From Sipunculus nudus (taxonomy: Eukaryota > Annelida > Sipuncula > Golfingiida > Sipunculidae), in contig CM049309.1 of NCBI GenBank assembly GCA_026874595.1, forward strand, positions 9,329,076-9,393,075: a DNA stretch of 64,000 nt, written 5' to 3'. Made by a program: the position numbers and the translations under genes. How positions within the stretch are numbered: the stretch's first letter is position 1; each line of letters starts with the position of its first letter. A model generated the notes under the pieces. The model made no database searches and was not told the origin of the DNA. It was given only the letters and a program-made list of their open reading frames with translations. Shown here piece after piece: positions 21,976-34,318 of this stretch.

Positions 21976-24900
21976 AAAAAGAGTCTTTAAGTTTGAGTTG
22001 GGAAGCAGTAACACATTTAACTGAAAAAAAACCTCATAAATTATAGTTTTAACACTTCTTATATATTACTTCAAATTATACATTCAATCCAAATAAGTAT
22101 ATTACACACAAATTTTACCCTTTTTCCTGTTTTCTTCTCCTTTTATATTCCTCATGTTCCTTTTGTGAAGGTGGGCTTTTGAAAAAGCAATTCATAAACT
22201 TACCTCTTTTGGGCAAGCTTTTGTCATTAATATGTATCTTTTTTTGTAAGCAAATTGCAATGGATGAATACACAGAAGAAAGTGAAAAAGAAAGCTGGGC
22301 TCAAAAAGTTTCAAGACACAATGTACCAGGAATATTCTGTCCATGGGTTTTGTCAATAAGTATTTTGTGAAGTTTTGCTTGGTAACATCTTGTCCAAATA
22401 CCAATCCAAAGCATTACAGTGTACCTGTGTAGTATCAAACCCGGTCTGTAGTCCATGAACAACTTTATCAGTGGCTCACTAGCTCTTGTGTTACTATTTT
22501 GATCCCAGTCCGGGCTAAGAAAACAAGTTGGCTACATTTGAATATTTCTGTTTTCCTAGACCGGTGATCCAGTGCAAGGTTACAGAAGCCTACAAATAAC
22601 AATATTAAACTGTCTAATTACCACAAAGACTTTCTGAAAACTGTTTTTTCACCGTAAATCAATACAAAATATTTACTGTATTTATATACATAATTCCAAC
22701 AAATGTCGGCTTACTGATGTAGCCATCTTGAAATAAATGTGCTGTCAACATTTACTTTGTCTACTAAGTCACCAAATCATCTCAAAATACTTCTACCCAG
22801 GGTCCTTCCCAGTACAAAACATTTATCAAGGGTTCTGGAAAGTTAATGGCACAAATATAAACTAAAACTTGTGTATAACTGCTTGGGAAAAGCAATCCAT
22901 CAAATATATTAAAGCAGCCTGAAAATTTAGCAAATTACACACTTGTAAACAGCCAGCTGTAAGCAGTTTATATGTTACCTGCAGTCTATGTGTGTGTGTG
23001 TATATATATTATATATTATTTATTATATATTAATCCTTATAATTATTTTTTCTAATTAAAGCCCTTAAACAGAAACCATTATATTAATTTCTTATTTTTT
23101 GATCATTTAATTGAGTGAATTAAATTGAGTCACAAGAATTTTTACACTTGCATGCATAAACTACTCCATGTACTGATATATATAAATATATATATAAATT
23201 CAATCAACACAGTATTAATTTACTAGGTATAACAGTTGTGTATACAAACACCCACGCACTCTGTCCACAAAAAAACCATAAGATACCTTTTTTAAAGTGG
23301 AATATTCCACAGGAAAGGCCAAAGTTCTCAGGGAAAGATCTAACTCATTCAAAGATAGGGGTGCAACGTTTTTACATCAGAATATGTCAAGCTCATTTAG
23401 AAATAGGGGTGTGTAGGATAAGTCAAGGGGTGTGTATGTACTCCGGGAACCAGGAGGGTTTGATTATTTGAATTAATCTATTTATAACTTTAGCATCAAG
23501 ATGAACCTGATCAGAGCCTTTCATCTTCAGGTAAACTTACATCCAGCTCTGACATGAAGAGGGATCAACAGGAGAGCTAAAAATAGTCTGGCCAGTTGGG
23601 AATACTCAGGAATTAAGTGTTGTAAGAATCCTTCCTGGTGTTGGTATCATCTTCATCACTCCAGCCTCCGTACCCATCATCTCATCCCTGTAACAGCTGT
23701 CACCCAGTGTCTCAGAACCAAACCCACACTGATGTCTCATTATACCCTGTATCAATTAACAAGTACAGCACACACCCCAACTCCCCTCCCTTTCACATAA
23801 AACAGAGTATAAGGCACCTAGTGACCTTAACAGGAAAGGAGACAAGAGAATTGATAAAACTGAAGGCAGCATCCCTGGCAAAGACCTCTTCACTTAAAAT
23901 CAATTCACTGAAAAGTTGTTTTTATATTCATATTAAAGGTTTCTAAAAAAAATTATTGTGATCCTAGCATAGAGTTCTATCTCATGATTTAAGTATTGAT
24001 AAATCTTCTCTTTAATTTTTATTATATTTAAAATCAGTTAAAAAATATTTTTTTTATTTGAGCAATTCTAAGCATCCAGTATATGGGACCAGTTTATTGC
24101 TCAAATGACTCAAACAACAATATCCAAAGATTACATTCTTGGTTGCTCATTGTCTATACTCCCTTCTTGTAAAAATAAAGACTGAATAATAGTTGTTTTA
24201 TCATAAATTTTTTTATTTCACAGATTCATTTGTTTTTATCATAGCCAAAGACAAGGAAGAAAAAATATTTCCTTTAATATAGCTACACGAATGATAACCT
24301 TTCATATTATATGATATTGTGATAAAATATGATATTCAAGAGAAAAAAGATTTTCCCCAGGAATTAACAAACTCCAAACGAGACAGATCAACTAATTTAT
24401 TTAAGTAGTCTATAAGCCATAACCTTCACTTGCTAATGGGTTTGCAACTTTCCTAAATACAGGGTTTCACACAGGAATCATATTGTTATCAAAATCTGAT
24501 AAATATCACATAGCAGGGTCATACAGGAAATATCCAATTATGATTACTGCCTTATCAAATAGTGGTGCCACAAACGAGGTACTCAACAACCAGGAGTAAA
24601 TATTTATTATTAAGAAGTGTTACAGAGGTAGCGGCCAGCAATCAGTAGTGGAAACTATGTCACCCAAGTCCCAATGCACAAAATATGAAAGTAGTCAGGG
24701 AACACAAACCTACCTCTGCCATGTCTTAATCAAACTTTGTGTAATTTCCAAGATGATGGTCATGGCAATGATGTTAACAATATGTTAGATTTGCCTCTAT
24801 ATTAATTGAATAGTAAGTATTGTATATACAGCTGGTGTTACAATCAGATATGAAGGATCTCTGATGGTATTTTATGTGCTGATAAATACCACTGGTTTTA

Positions 24901-26140
24901 ATGAGGTTATGTCTATTTTCAGTTTGTATTTACGAGTAATAAGGCTGATGCAACTTGCTATTACATTCAAATAAAATATCTTATCAAAAACTGTCTGGTT
25001 GCAAAATTTTAAATTTGTAGCCCTGAAGTGATGGTCACAAAATATTTCTACTGATAGAAATCTGCTCAAAGGTAAGAAAACAATACTACAGTTCAGCAAT
25101 GGCTGGAACTGTTTGCTGAACTATTTATCTGTCACACAATGGGGACAGTGAAAATGCATTAAGTAATTTGTGGCATTTACCACTGCAGCAATAAGGCAAT
25201 ATGAAGAACCCCATGCAGGCGGAGTGGTGTTAAGTAGACAAAAATTAAGAAAGGATGAAAATCACATTTTAAAATAAATACACCAGCAGCAGAGCTTTTT
25301 ATACACGTATAGACTATAGTGAAAGCACTGACATCTGAATCCAGAGAATCTGCTCATAGGCGTAAATAAAATGACAGGCACACAAGGTACAAAGTTTAAG
25401 TGTGGTTTATCGCTGTACTTTTTACCTGGTTTTTGGTATCCTCTGCCTAAGAAGATGATTGGAAATTGCGCCGTAGGTTGGTTGGTCTATTAACATTATA
25501 CCAAACAATACAAAAACTTAAAGGTTGCACACTGCGTCGTCAGGTAAATCAGTTATTTTTGATTAACCACCACCTTGTGATTTAACGATTATTTTCATAG
25601 GGCATATGATGTACATAACAATATCTTGCATATAACTGAGTCATATAAAATCGTTTCCACGTGCCACTCCTATGTGAACTAACATGAACTCAGATGACCC
25701 CATTTCCATGGCAACAGAAATACTACGCTGCCACACGTGCAGAGAAAGCAATGGGCCACACCCAGAAATGCATTCTTCTACAACAGCTGTCTATCAAGAT
25801 AATTTACAAAGATCTGGACTTGCGTTATCATATCACACTTTTTTTTATAAAAGGTATGTTATATATATGTCAGGTACCAATGCCTGAGAAAAAGTTACCC
25901 ACAAAATGATAAATATGTGAATCACTTATACTACATCAAAATGCAAGATATTTGAATCAGTAACTGATGAAACATATTGTTAAATTATTTTAATCATAAA
26001 TTGCCGAAAACATGTTAATTATAAACTGTTGTAACATATAAAAAATTGTATGAGACAAATAATCCAAACTATTGCAAGACAATTCACTAATCACAATGAC
26101 TGCGATATATTCATCAACTGAAAACAGGGATACCAGTTGA
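21976..26140. other. AT-rich single-copy sequence, nothing assignable
   Basis: Over 4 kb with only short frames. A (GT)n(TA)n run is near 22990-23012. A balanced patch at about 25630-25860 contains two overlapping plus frames (67 and 71 codons) of unknown meaning. No repeat copy shared elsewhere was recognised. Confidence 0.5.
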
Positions 26141-26198
26141 TGACGTCAGTCAGTGCGACTTCATCGACCTTTGTGACGTTATTATTTTGTTGTAAACA
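26141..26198 (+). promoter_or_regulatory. CRE and forkhead-like motif cluster
   Basis: Full CRE palindrome TGACGTCA at 26141-26148, a CRE half-type TGACGTTA at 26174-26181 and a forkhead motif TGTAAACA at 26191-26198, within 58 bases in a patch less AT-rich than its flanks. Motif spelling only; could be an enhancer. Confidence 0.3.
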
Positions 26199-27353
26199 GC
26201 TTTTGCTACCATGGGCATGGTAGACCTTCTGTGTAGGAGCATTTTGGGGGCTCATTTTAATAATTAGGTCAAAAGAGCAGAGCATTTGGCCTGTGGTGGG
26301 TAGGCCAAATAATGCACAATTTTCACAAGATTATAAAAAAAAAATTCCCTAAGACTGCTGCAAAAAGCTATCTATTCTTCTCAGTACAGCAAATATTTAA
26401 CAGTTGTACAAACATTCTGACCCCTTTGATGTCCTGAAGAGTGATAACTGCACTATCTAGTATTATTTTAATTTGCATTTCACGGTAAATGTGTAGTTTA
26501 GCAGGATTTTTATCCAAGGCTTTTCTACAGGCATGTGCTTGTATTTTCTCGTATGTTGCATTTATTTTGTATTATATAGAAAGATTATGCATATACAAAA
26601 ATAAGGACTGTTTATGAAATACTTTTATATTGAATGAGTAAATGTACATGTATAACTGTCTTGGCCATCATTCGCACAGTGACATTGAACAATGATGTTA
26701 TTAATGAAGAGTTTGCAGATGATTGAATTTTGTAGCAATTAAAGACATATTAGCATGAACGCTGAAGTACAAAGTTAAATTCACTGAATATGTAACCCTT
26801 ATTTTTACATATGTATACAGCCCCTTTATAATACAGAGTAATTATAATGTTTTAACAAAATGGGTATATACATGATGATTAAAAAGCTACTGTAAACAAA
26901 CCCTAAACTACACATTTACTATTATACATAAAATTCCATGACTTCTCGGATTTTCAGGATGATACAGAAGCTAAAAGTGATCTGGTTACAAATGAAACCA
27001 AATCAGTAATTAGAATAGACAGGTATGGATATATAACAGTTTGGTGGTGGAAGGAATACAATTTGGAGATCTTGAACCTACCTGCAATTGTAAGTGTCCC
27101 CCTGGTGGAGAATTAATGAATTACTGACAGCTCTGCATCCATGACTTGCCTAACAGTCATCACCTAAAAAATAAAATGTTCACAGGAACTGTAGCCATAA
27201 GAACACAAGTAATAGCTTGCAGACCTTAATTAAAAGCTTGAATTAGCTATGGTGACATTATAGACCGGCACAATAGTTGGCCTTTGATACATTCTGTTGC
27301 TAGTTTCACATCAGACATCCACTGGCTAACTTGCAAATTAGTTATTTCTCCTG
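26199..27353. other. AT-rich sequence, nothing assignable
   Basis: No gene or shared repeat seen. Confidence 0.5.
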
Positions 27354-27367
27354 CCACCAGATGGCAG
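27354..27367 (+). promoter_or_regulatory. CTCF-like motif, full consensus match
   Basis: CCACCAGATGGCAG fits CCASYAGRKGGCRS at all 14 positions, in apparently single-copy DNA. Confidence 0.4.
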
Positions 27368-28246
27368 CACAAATCAATCTGTACTGAACTGCCAGCTTGC
27401 TCGCTAACATGGTATCCTTCTCCCAGTGTTTCTGTTTATTCTCTTGTAGGATAACAAACACATCTTCAATCAAATTCAAATGTGGAATTCAAATGAAAAA
27501 TATAGAATCTTTAATATTATTTGATAAAAAGATTTTATGTAAAATAAATTGAAAGGAAACAACAAATGAGAATAAATTAATATATATATAAGCAGATAGG
27601 GGTTAATGATTATGATAAATTAAAACAGATACAACATTTATAGGTTTGAATGCTGGACCTTTATATATACAGTATATGTCAGACTTCTGTCAATGATATC
27701 TGACAGCCTGAAGTAATATTTTGGGATCCTTCATTAATCCGCCCCTGGAATCATTGAAATCCTAGATTAATAGCAAATGCTTCCCAAAGATTTTGTTACA
27801 AACAATGAATAGTGTTCATTTTTGTATATCATACTGTCAGCAGAAAGCATATGACAGAATTGCATATTCAGACTACACACATGCTTATTATTTTGCCATC
27901 CTGCCAAGTAATAATTAAAGAAGTATGTCACATACAGCACTGCCAAATATTACACACGTTGCAAGACAAACAACCATTTATCAATATACATACACACAGA
28001 CAATGCCAACATCACTGACATTTCAGAATGCAGGAAATCATTTTTTTTTCCAACCAATAATCACAGATACTGAAACAAATTTAACCATCAAGAAAGCCCT
28101 GCTCTTTGCATTGAACTGCATTGTATTATATTGCAGAATCAGTATTATCCTTTTATCTTATTTGAGAACTGCATAATTACAAGACGAGAACAATTAAGTC
28201 ACAAATAATCTTTAGCATGGCACATTTTTGAGCTTGGTTTTTACAG
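27368..28246. other. AT-rich sequence, nothing assignable
   Basis: No gene or shared repeat seen. Confidence 0.5.
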
Positions 28247-28340
28247 TCTTCTTTGAGATGACCAAATCATTGGCAATGTTATAAGTATTCTTCTTTGAGA
28301 CAACAAAATCATTATTGGCAATGTTATAAGCATTCTTAAG
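28247..28340 (+). repeat. Short tandem duplication, about 43 bp x2
   Basis: Two copies of TTCTTTGAGA...AAATCATTGGCAATGTTATAAG-type sequence, 28248 and 28290, the second with a small insertion. Confidence 0.8.
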
Positions 28341-28901
28341 CCCACTCATACGTATACAATTTTGTAATATGCGCTTCGTTACAGCCTACGAATACCTGAG
28401 ATATGCACGCCACCTTTCATTGGATAAAGTAAGAAAGATATGCCGAGTTACATGGAAAATACTGCTACCCCAGCTATTGTAAGCAGCCTGGACGGGCAGA
28501 GCCACCTGTCAGGCACGTGGACTGAGAAATCAGCTGCCAGGAACCTGTACAGAAAATGCAAGCCTCCGTACCAGGAGCTTCTGTTTCATCTCTCCATCTG
28601 ACAGTTCCATCCTCATCCTCCACCAATCATCACACAGACATATGTGCGTCTCACAATTTGGTGCTATGCTTATTTTTTTACAACTAGCTCACATTTTTAT
28701 CATGCTCACACTCAGCTACTCTTGAGTCTCTTTGATACAATGTGTTATCAGAGGTTAAAGTACAGCCTGTTACCATTTCATGGCAAATAAATATATATAT
28801 TTTTAATATTTTCAAAATGTTCATACTGATTCTAAACTGATGATGTCTTTATCATGCAAATTGTGAGATATTTAAAGTTAAAAAAATTGTTTCTTGCAAC
28901 T
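28341..28901. other. Higher-GC patch then AT-rich DNA
   Basis: 28370-28640 is near-balanced in composition; no open frame of interest. The remainder is AT-rich. Confidence 0.45.
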
Positions 28902-29115
28902 GGGACTGATATATTAATATACTTCATTCATATTTTTTACACTTCTCAATATACCACAGCAAAATACAGTTTCTTACAGTTTTAAGGGACTGATAAATTT
29001 ATATAATTTCTTCATATTTTAATACTCCTCAATAAAAATACTGATTTTTACGGCCTTTTTGGGACTGATATATCAGTATATTTTGTTTATATTGTTAAAC
29101 TGCTTCTAAACTGAT
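28902..29115 (+). repeat. Degenerate tandem repeat, about 80 bp x3
   Basis: GGGACTGATA recurs at 28902, 28986 and 29061, each followed by a TATATTTTCATTCATATTTT-like stretch and a CTCAATA block. Confidence 0.55.
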
Positions 29116-29299
29116 GGTATTTGTTTGATCTAATTCATGTGATATAAATCATAAACTTCACATTACAGTGAAAACTCTGAAAAACAGACACTTGTGGTAA
29201 TCAGATGTCTGTTCATATTAGGTAGGTGTCTATAATATAGACTTGACAGATCTATGAAAGCCTCCAGTTTTCACATTACAGAGTTGGCTATAACAGAGT

Positions 29300-29557
29300 T
29301 GTGTTTAAAAAAAAATAAACGTATGGTTCTCAGGCACCATGTGCATCAATTTTAACCCCCTGCATCAAAAATTTTGTTTTTTGATTTTCATCTTTCAAGA
29401 AGATAAAATGATTATGTTATTATCATGCTTTTCCCTGATCATATGACATTTTTATCAAAACATACAAAAAAAGGTAAAAAAACCATTTTTCATGCCCGCA
29501 CTGCATTCTGAAAAAAGTGCCAGAGAACCATACCTTTATTATTTTTGGCCTAACAGA
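29300..29557 (+). mobile_element. MITE family D, copy 1
   Basis: Terminal inverted repeats: AATAAACGTATGGTTCTCAG with GCACC on the left (from 29314), and GTGCCAGAGAACCATACCTT with TATT on the right (to about 29540). About 230 bp, non-coding. A second, reversed copy lies at 40360-40536 and shares the subterminal block TCAATTTTAA with CCCCCTGCATCAAAAATTTT. Confidence 0.7.
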
Positions 29558-30164
29558 TATTTCATTTAATCCGTAAGGCAATGAACCAGAATGAGGTTGT
29601 TTTTGAGACTAAATAAACAGATGTATGTCTCCCCTCCTTATGGGTCCTCCATCCCCAAATCTGAGAAAATTTTATGGACAACTTCAGAAGTTAAAGTGTT
29701 CAGAAATAGTGTTTGGGCTGATTTGACCTTGAACATGAAGGCCATATTAAAAAAAAGTCCAGCTGGCAGCAAAATCACATCTACCAATCCTACAAATTTT
29801 CATCTACCGGCTGGGAAAATTGGTAGATGGGGAGTTAAAGCTGGGTTTAAACACTCCAAGGAGATCAAAGACAAAACCCTTAAAATTTTCAGACCTTTCA
29901 CTGGTAAATGTTGAAACTGAGCACTGTTTCCCCGCAACAGTGGGACAGAGTAATCCTTTATTGCTGACACTGATCAAGATCAAGAAAATGATCAAGAAAA
30001 CATATGTATATGCAAGTAATAAAACAGGTCCTCTTTAATGTGCAATTATCTATTATTTTACTGTAAAATTAAGACCATTGATGAAATCATGAACTATCAG
30101 AATATAAATATCCTTTTGAACATCTATTTATTATTAACGCAAGGCGATTTTTGTAATTTTTTGT
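29558..30164. other. Unassigned sequence
   Basis: A 107-codon plus frame (29591-29914) and overlapping shorter frames. An inverted pair around 29793-29829 (a TCTACCG...CGGTAGA-like region) may be part of a repeat. Nothing recognised. Confidence 0.4.
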
Positions 30165-30662
30165 ATCTCCTCCAATACCACCGTACAGATTACCCTGATT
30201 TTCAACATACATATGCTCCGAGTTTGTCCGAAGAGATTCCACCCACTTTTATTTGCAATATTTGCGTATTACGTGCAAAATTAATAATTTTAATATTTGC
30301 TCCCCCTGGGGGCCTCTTTTCTTTGTGTCTTCGGCCCTGTACCACAATGGCCATAGAGTGTGTGATGGCCGGACAGAGTTTTACTCCAGGGGCCCTATCT
30401 GGGGTTTTCGTAGATTCACGGTCAACAGCCGGAAATTATCCCCCTTGGTGATGATCCCTTCTCAAAAGAAAACCTCCGCAGGGGGGACAGGATCTATTGC
30501 ATGTGCACAAGGAGTTTACAGGAAGAGAATGCTCAAAAGGGGGATCTTTGGAAGAATCTTAATAACCGGAATGGTATTGCAGGGCCAGAAAAAGGATAGA
30601 GGGAGGGGAGAGGGCTGTTATCAGGTGCGGATCCAGAAAATGGGGGGGGGGGGGGGGGGGGG
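30165..30662 (+). other. Possible mobile-element segment of balanced composition
   Basis: Begins A then TCTCCTCCAATACC (a Helitron-like A|TC start at 30165/30166) and continues ACCGTACAGATTACCCTGAT, a block that recurs in slightly changed form at about 32890. Two overlapping plus frames (137 codons 30038-30451, 153 codons 30253-30714) run through it without a recognisable domain. The right edge, GTGCGGATCCAG before a long G run, is a motif I have seen as a repeat end in invertebrate genomes. Confidence 0.35.
30642..30662 (+). repeat. G21 homopolymer tract
   Basis: Longest G run of the window, followed by A and six more G. Confidence 0.95.
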
Positions 30663-30980
30663 AGGGGGGATGCACACTGATATTCTGTTGGTAATTATGA
30701 AAACCTACGTTTAACCCTTTACTGTTTACATTTATTTTAGATTTCCGACAAATTCTGACACTATTTATATTTACACTAACAGCCATATCTTTTCAAGCTT
30801 TTTTTGTATCTTTATCAAATTTTCAACAGTTCCCACTAAGAGGGTTTGCTGAAGATTATTGAAAATCATTGAAACTTAGAAATAATACGCGATATTATTG
30901 TCCTGAAAGAATCTATACATATCATGGCATTTTAGTTGCCCATTTAGAGTGCTCTTTAGTGGCTTGTAAACAGTAAAGGA

Positions 30981-30983
<3 letters not shown>

Positions 30984-31032
<49 letters not shown>
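30984..31032 (+). repeat. (TA)n microsatellite
   Basis: About 24 pure TA units. Confidence 0.97.
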
Positions 31033-31035
<3 letters not shown>

Positions 31036-31590
31036 TTCAATTTTGATCCACGTTAATTAAAAGTACACGAGGGAGGGTATGAGAGGGGGTATCCCCTGCC
31101 ATATGGGGAAATATTTGAATACACTAAGGAGGACATAAAGAGGAATTATCACAGAAACATACGAGGATTTTCAGTATCTCAGAAACTGCATAATGTTGTC
31201 AAACTGTAAATGGGATCAATATTTCATATATATATTTCTTCAAACTTATAATATTAAATTTCAGTTGTTTTCAGCATGCAATGTGAATGGTGATAAGGTG
31301 CATCCATGTTAATAATTTGTAAAATATTGTCTCTTAAATGTAATATTTGGGGTAAGATTTATGGAATGTTGAGGTCTGATGCTGAACTTTGCATTATACT
31401 TTGGTTTGTAGTGTATACAGCATAAAAGACTTAAGAGAGCAACACATCATGAGTTCGAGAACGGGCATCAGTGGGGAAGACGGGTGGGACTACGCTCCTG
31501 TAGTGAATGCACTGTCTGTCTCATTGGAAAGCAAATGCATTGGCTCAGTTTTATAACAGGAATGGTCTTTGAGGATGGGTGATATTTAAA
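31033..31590. other. AT-rich sequence, nothing assignable
   Basis: A less AT-rich stretch at 31440-31550 contains GAGTTCGAGAAC, slightly like a pol III B box, but no matching A box was found. Confidence 0.45.
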
Positions 31591-32530
31591 ACAAGTGACC
31601 CATGGGTCATGACGCTCAGCTGATTGGGAAGAGATTCGCCAAAGGAAATTTTATCATCTGAATGGTAGTATATACCCATTTAACTGAAGCATCAAACAGA
31701 TTAACCAAAAGGCCAAGATTGTGACTGTATTTATATATCTCAAAAATAGAGAAAAAATGCACAAACTTTAAAAAAAAATACAGGTGGTTCCACTAGTCTG
31801 CAGAAACTAATAAAAACACTTAATGGTCAATATCCATGCAAAGAATCATGGTGATCTCTGCATTAGTTGTTCAGATACTTCAGCTTTTGTATCAAATTTT
31901 CCATTATTCTGAGGGATACTTCAGAGTCCTATAGCTTGAAGTATATGGGTAACAGAGACCTAATTTCAGGTTTCCATGGAGACTTTTAATGGGTCTCCCA
32001 GTGTGTCAAGAATGAAGATTCTAGGTCCAGTTGTAATGATTTGTGCCCTGTTAACAGATGTTCATATCTTTAAAGGTCTCAAAAATAGAGAAAAAAATTT
32101 GTAAAGAAACCCTGAACAAATACAGTTGGTGCCATCAGTCTGCAGAAACTAGAGAAAAAAATTCGTAAAAAATCGGAAATACAGGTGGTGCCACCAGTCT
32201 GCAGGAACTGATGAAACTTTTCATGATCAATATGTATGCAAAAAATCATGACCATCAGTGATGTAGTTAATGAGATATTGAAGTTTTTGTATTAAATTTT
32301 TGAATATTCTGGGGGGTATTTTTGGGCCCTATAGCTTGAAGGATATGGGTAACAGAGACCTTATTTCTGGTTTCCAAGGAGATTTTCATGGACCTCTCAG
32401 AATCTCAAGTTACAAGATTCTAGGTCCAGAGGTTATGATTTGTTCCAGGTTAACGGACGGAAGGACAGACGGACGACAGACAAAGAGTGATCGCTATAGC
32501 TCGGATGACTTACAGCCAGCTGAGCTAAAA
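31591..32530 (+). mobile_element. Pearl-like non-autonomous element E2, complete
   Basis: 5' end ACAAGTGACCCATGGGTCAT contains the 14-bp palindrome TGACCCATGGGTCA (31596-31609) and continues GACGCTCAGCTG. It is followed by two core units of roughly 340-400 bp (markers GGGTAACAGAGACC at 31948 and 32347), the second with a 57-bp internal duplication. Then an ACGG-like microsatellite (32453-32485) and a terminal hairpin (32498-32510 with 32514-32526, 10 of 13 Watson-Crick pairs), ending GAGCTAAAA. GGTGGTGCCACC-type motifs sit in the cores (about 31783, 32125, 32184). 940 bp, no coding capacity. The same termini occur at 47913 (5') and 50540 (3'). Confidence 0.8.
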
Positions 32531-32879
32531 ATATACATTCATTGAATATTCTTCATACTATAATGCTTCCGCAAACTTCTGCACAGCATGATTGCCCACC
32601 ATTTGAGTGCTCATATTTTGTGCGTAATAAAGGGAATGCAATAACTGAGAACATGTCTCAGCGTTACTTTACTTATACCATGCAAGATAACAGGTTCCTT
32701 TACTGGCAGATTGACCGGCTCAGAGGGCAACCTTAAATAGCGATGTTCAACTTAATATATTTTCATATGAAAAAGATTTCATTTATCATATAAACTTCTC
32801 CTAAACATTTTTCAGCCAATCTCTTATCTTCAGTAAGATTTTTATGCATAAAACCATACATATAATGGATCTATATGTT
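32531..32879. other. AT-rich sequence
   Basis: A 64-codon plus frame (32542-32736) with no recognisable feature. Nothing assigned. Confidence 0.4.
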
Positions 32880-33142
32880 AATATATAGATAACACCGTAC
32901 GGATTGCCATGATTTTCTAGATCAATGACATTCAACCATTCGTACCAGAACGTATTCGTCCAAGTCATCCAGACTCAGACACAAGGTCAACTCAAAGACA
33001 GAATATTTGCACCAAAATATGTCGTCTTCAAAGAGATCTGATGACGGTAACATTGTAAAATCAAGTCATTCAACTATGAAAAGACTATTTGACATCAGAA
33101 CTGAAATCGCCCAAAACCATGCGTAGCACGGGTATTTGCTAG
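32880..33142 (+). mobile_element. Decayed Helitron 3' segment
   Basis: The 3' end reads ATGCGTAGCACGGGTATTTG then CTAG (33139-33142). TGC-GTA-GCA forms the heart of a degraded hairpin whose outer pairs (ACC with GGT) remain, five bases before CTAG, the Helitron 3' arrangement. The block ACCGTACGGATTGCCATGAT near 32890 also occurs at about 30178. The base after CTAG is A rather than T, so the boundary or the ending may be altered. Confidence 0.45.
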
Positions 33143-34242
33143 ATTGTTTAAACTAACCGGATAGTAAAATATTACATTTTAAGTATAAAACCTTATTTAC
33201 ATCTGAATTACTCAACATTATATTACCCTTGGTTACCATAGTGATGAGTTATTCAGACGTTAATAATGATGGTATAATCTGGATAAATACAAAGGCTGCA
33301 TGATTAATGTATATTAAATAATATATATGTAAATATAAACAGCCTTTCATATAGTTAAAATAAAATTGAATATTACACAATTGATGTCAATATTAAGTTA
33401 AGTATTCCCATATATGATAGCAAATAATCTTGATACAGACAAGATATGATACCATTTATATATTAGAATATATATTTACAATCGAGGTAGTTGTAACATG
33501 ATTTATGAATGTATATATGAGTGTGTGTGAGAGTGAAGATTGCAGATTACTGGTATATGAAACTGCCTTGCAAATTTTTTTTTTAATATAACTTTAAATT
33601 AGTACCCTATAACGCATCATATTATGCAAAATAAATCTCTTCATTTCTATAAACTAAAAGTAAACAATGAAGATACATACTCGGACCATTGATATAAAAG
33701 TATTTCTCATGTAGTTTCAATGACATTGCATGGAAAATTCAACCTAAAATCACTCAAGATATTCTGAAATGTACAACCTATGATAATTCTAATTTTTCAT
33801 TACTACTCAGTACCACAGTATATCATCTTGATAAACCATAGTTCCATATATATTAATGTTTCTGCACTACAACAGTTGGGGTTTAAGAATATATATATAT
33901 AGGTTCTAGGTTTATACGACATAGCAATGGCGGCATCAGAGGGTCTCCATTAAGACCCAATAGGGAGCAGTGATCTATATCAGGACTGCGCCAGCGGCCT
34001 CGGCTTTACATAATGTGGTCTATCATTGTACCGTTACGCCGTGCCATGACAGCTCAGGCTCAACAGGCTACGTGGTCAGGACCGCATCATTTCCCAAAAA
34101 TTGTACTTTAACTGATGTATTACTGTGCTGTATAACATGCTTACAGCTTGCTGCAATAGAAACAGCCTTGCTCCGCAAACAGCTATCACTCAGCTGAACA
34201 TATTACATACTAAACTGCAATTACACTACATGTTGGTGAATA

Positions 34243-34246
<4 letters not shown>
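33143..34246. other. AT-rich sequence with a balanced patch
   Basis: 33900-34200 is more GC-rich and has a 75-codon plus frame (33970-34197) of unknown meaning. No gene recognised. Confidence 0.45.

Positions 34247-34310
<64 letters not shown>
34247..34310 (+). repeat. (TA)n microsatellite
   Basis: About 32 pure TA units. Confidence 0.97.

Positions 34311-34318
<8 letters not shown>

Noticed and set aside
26440-26458. Helitron-like end (AGTG...CACT, ATCTAG, T)
   Set aside because: Only a 4-bp stem with a 7-base loop; too weak to separate from chance.
30038-30714. 137- and 153-codon overlapping plus frames
   Set aside because: Different frames over the same DNA; the second runs into a poly-glycine stretch from the G21 tract, and no domain is recognisable in either.
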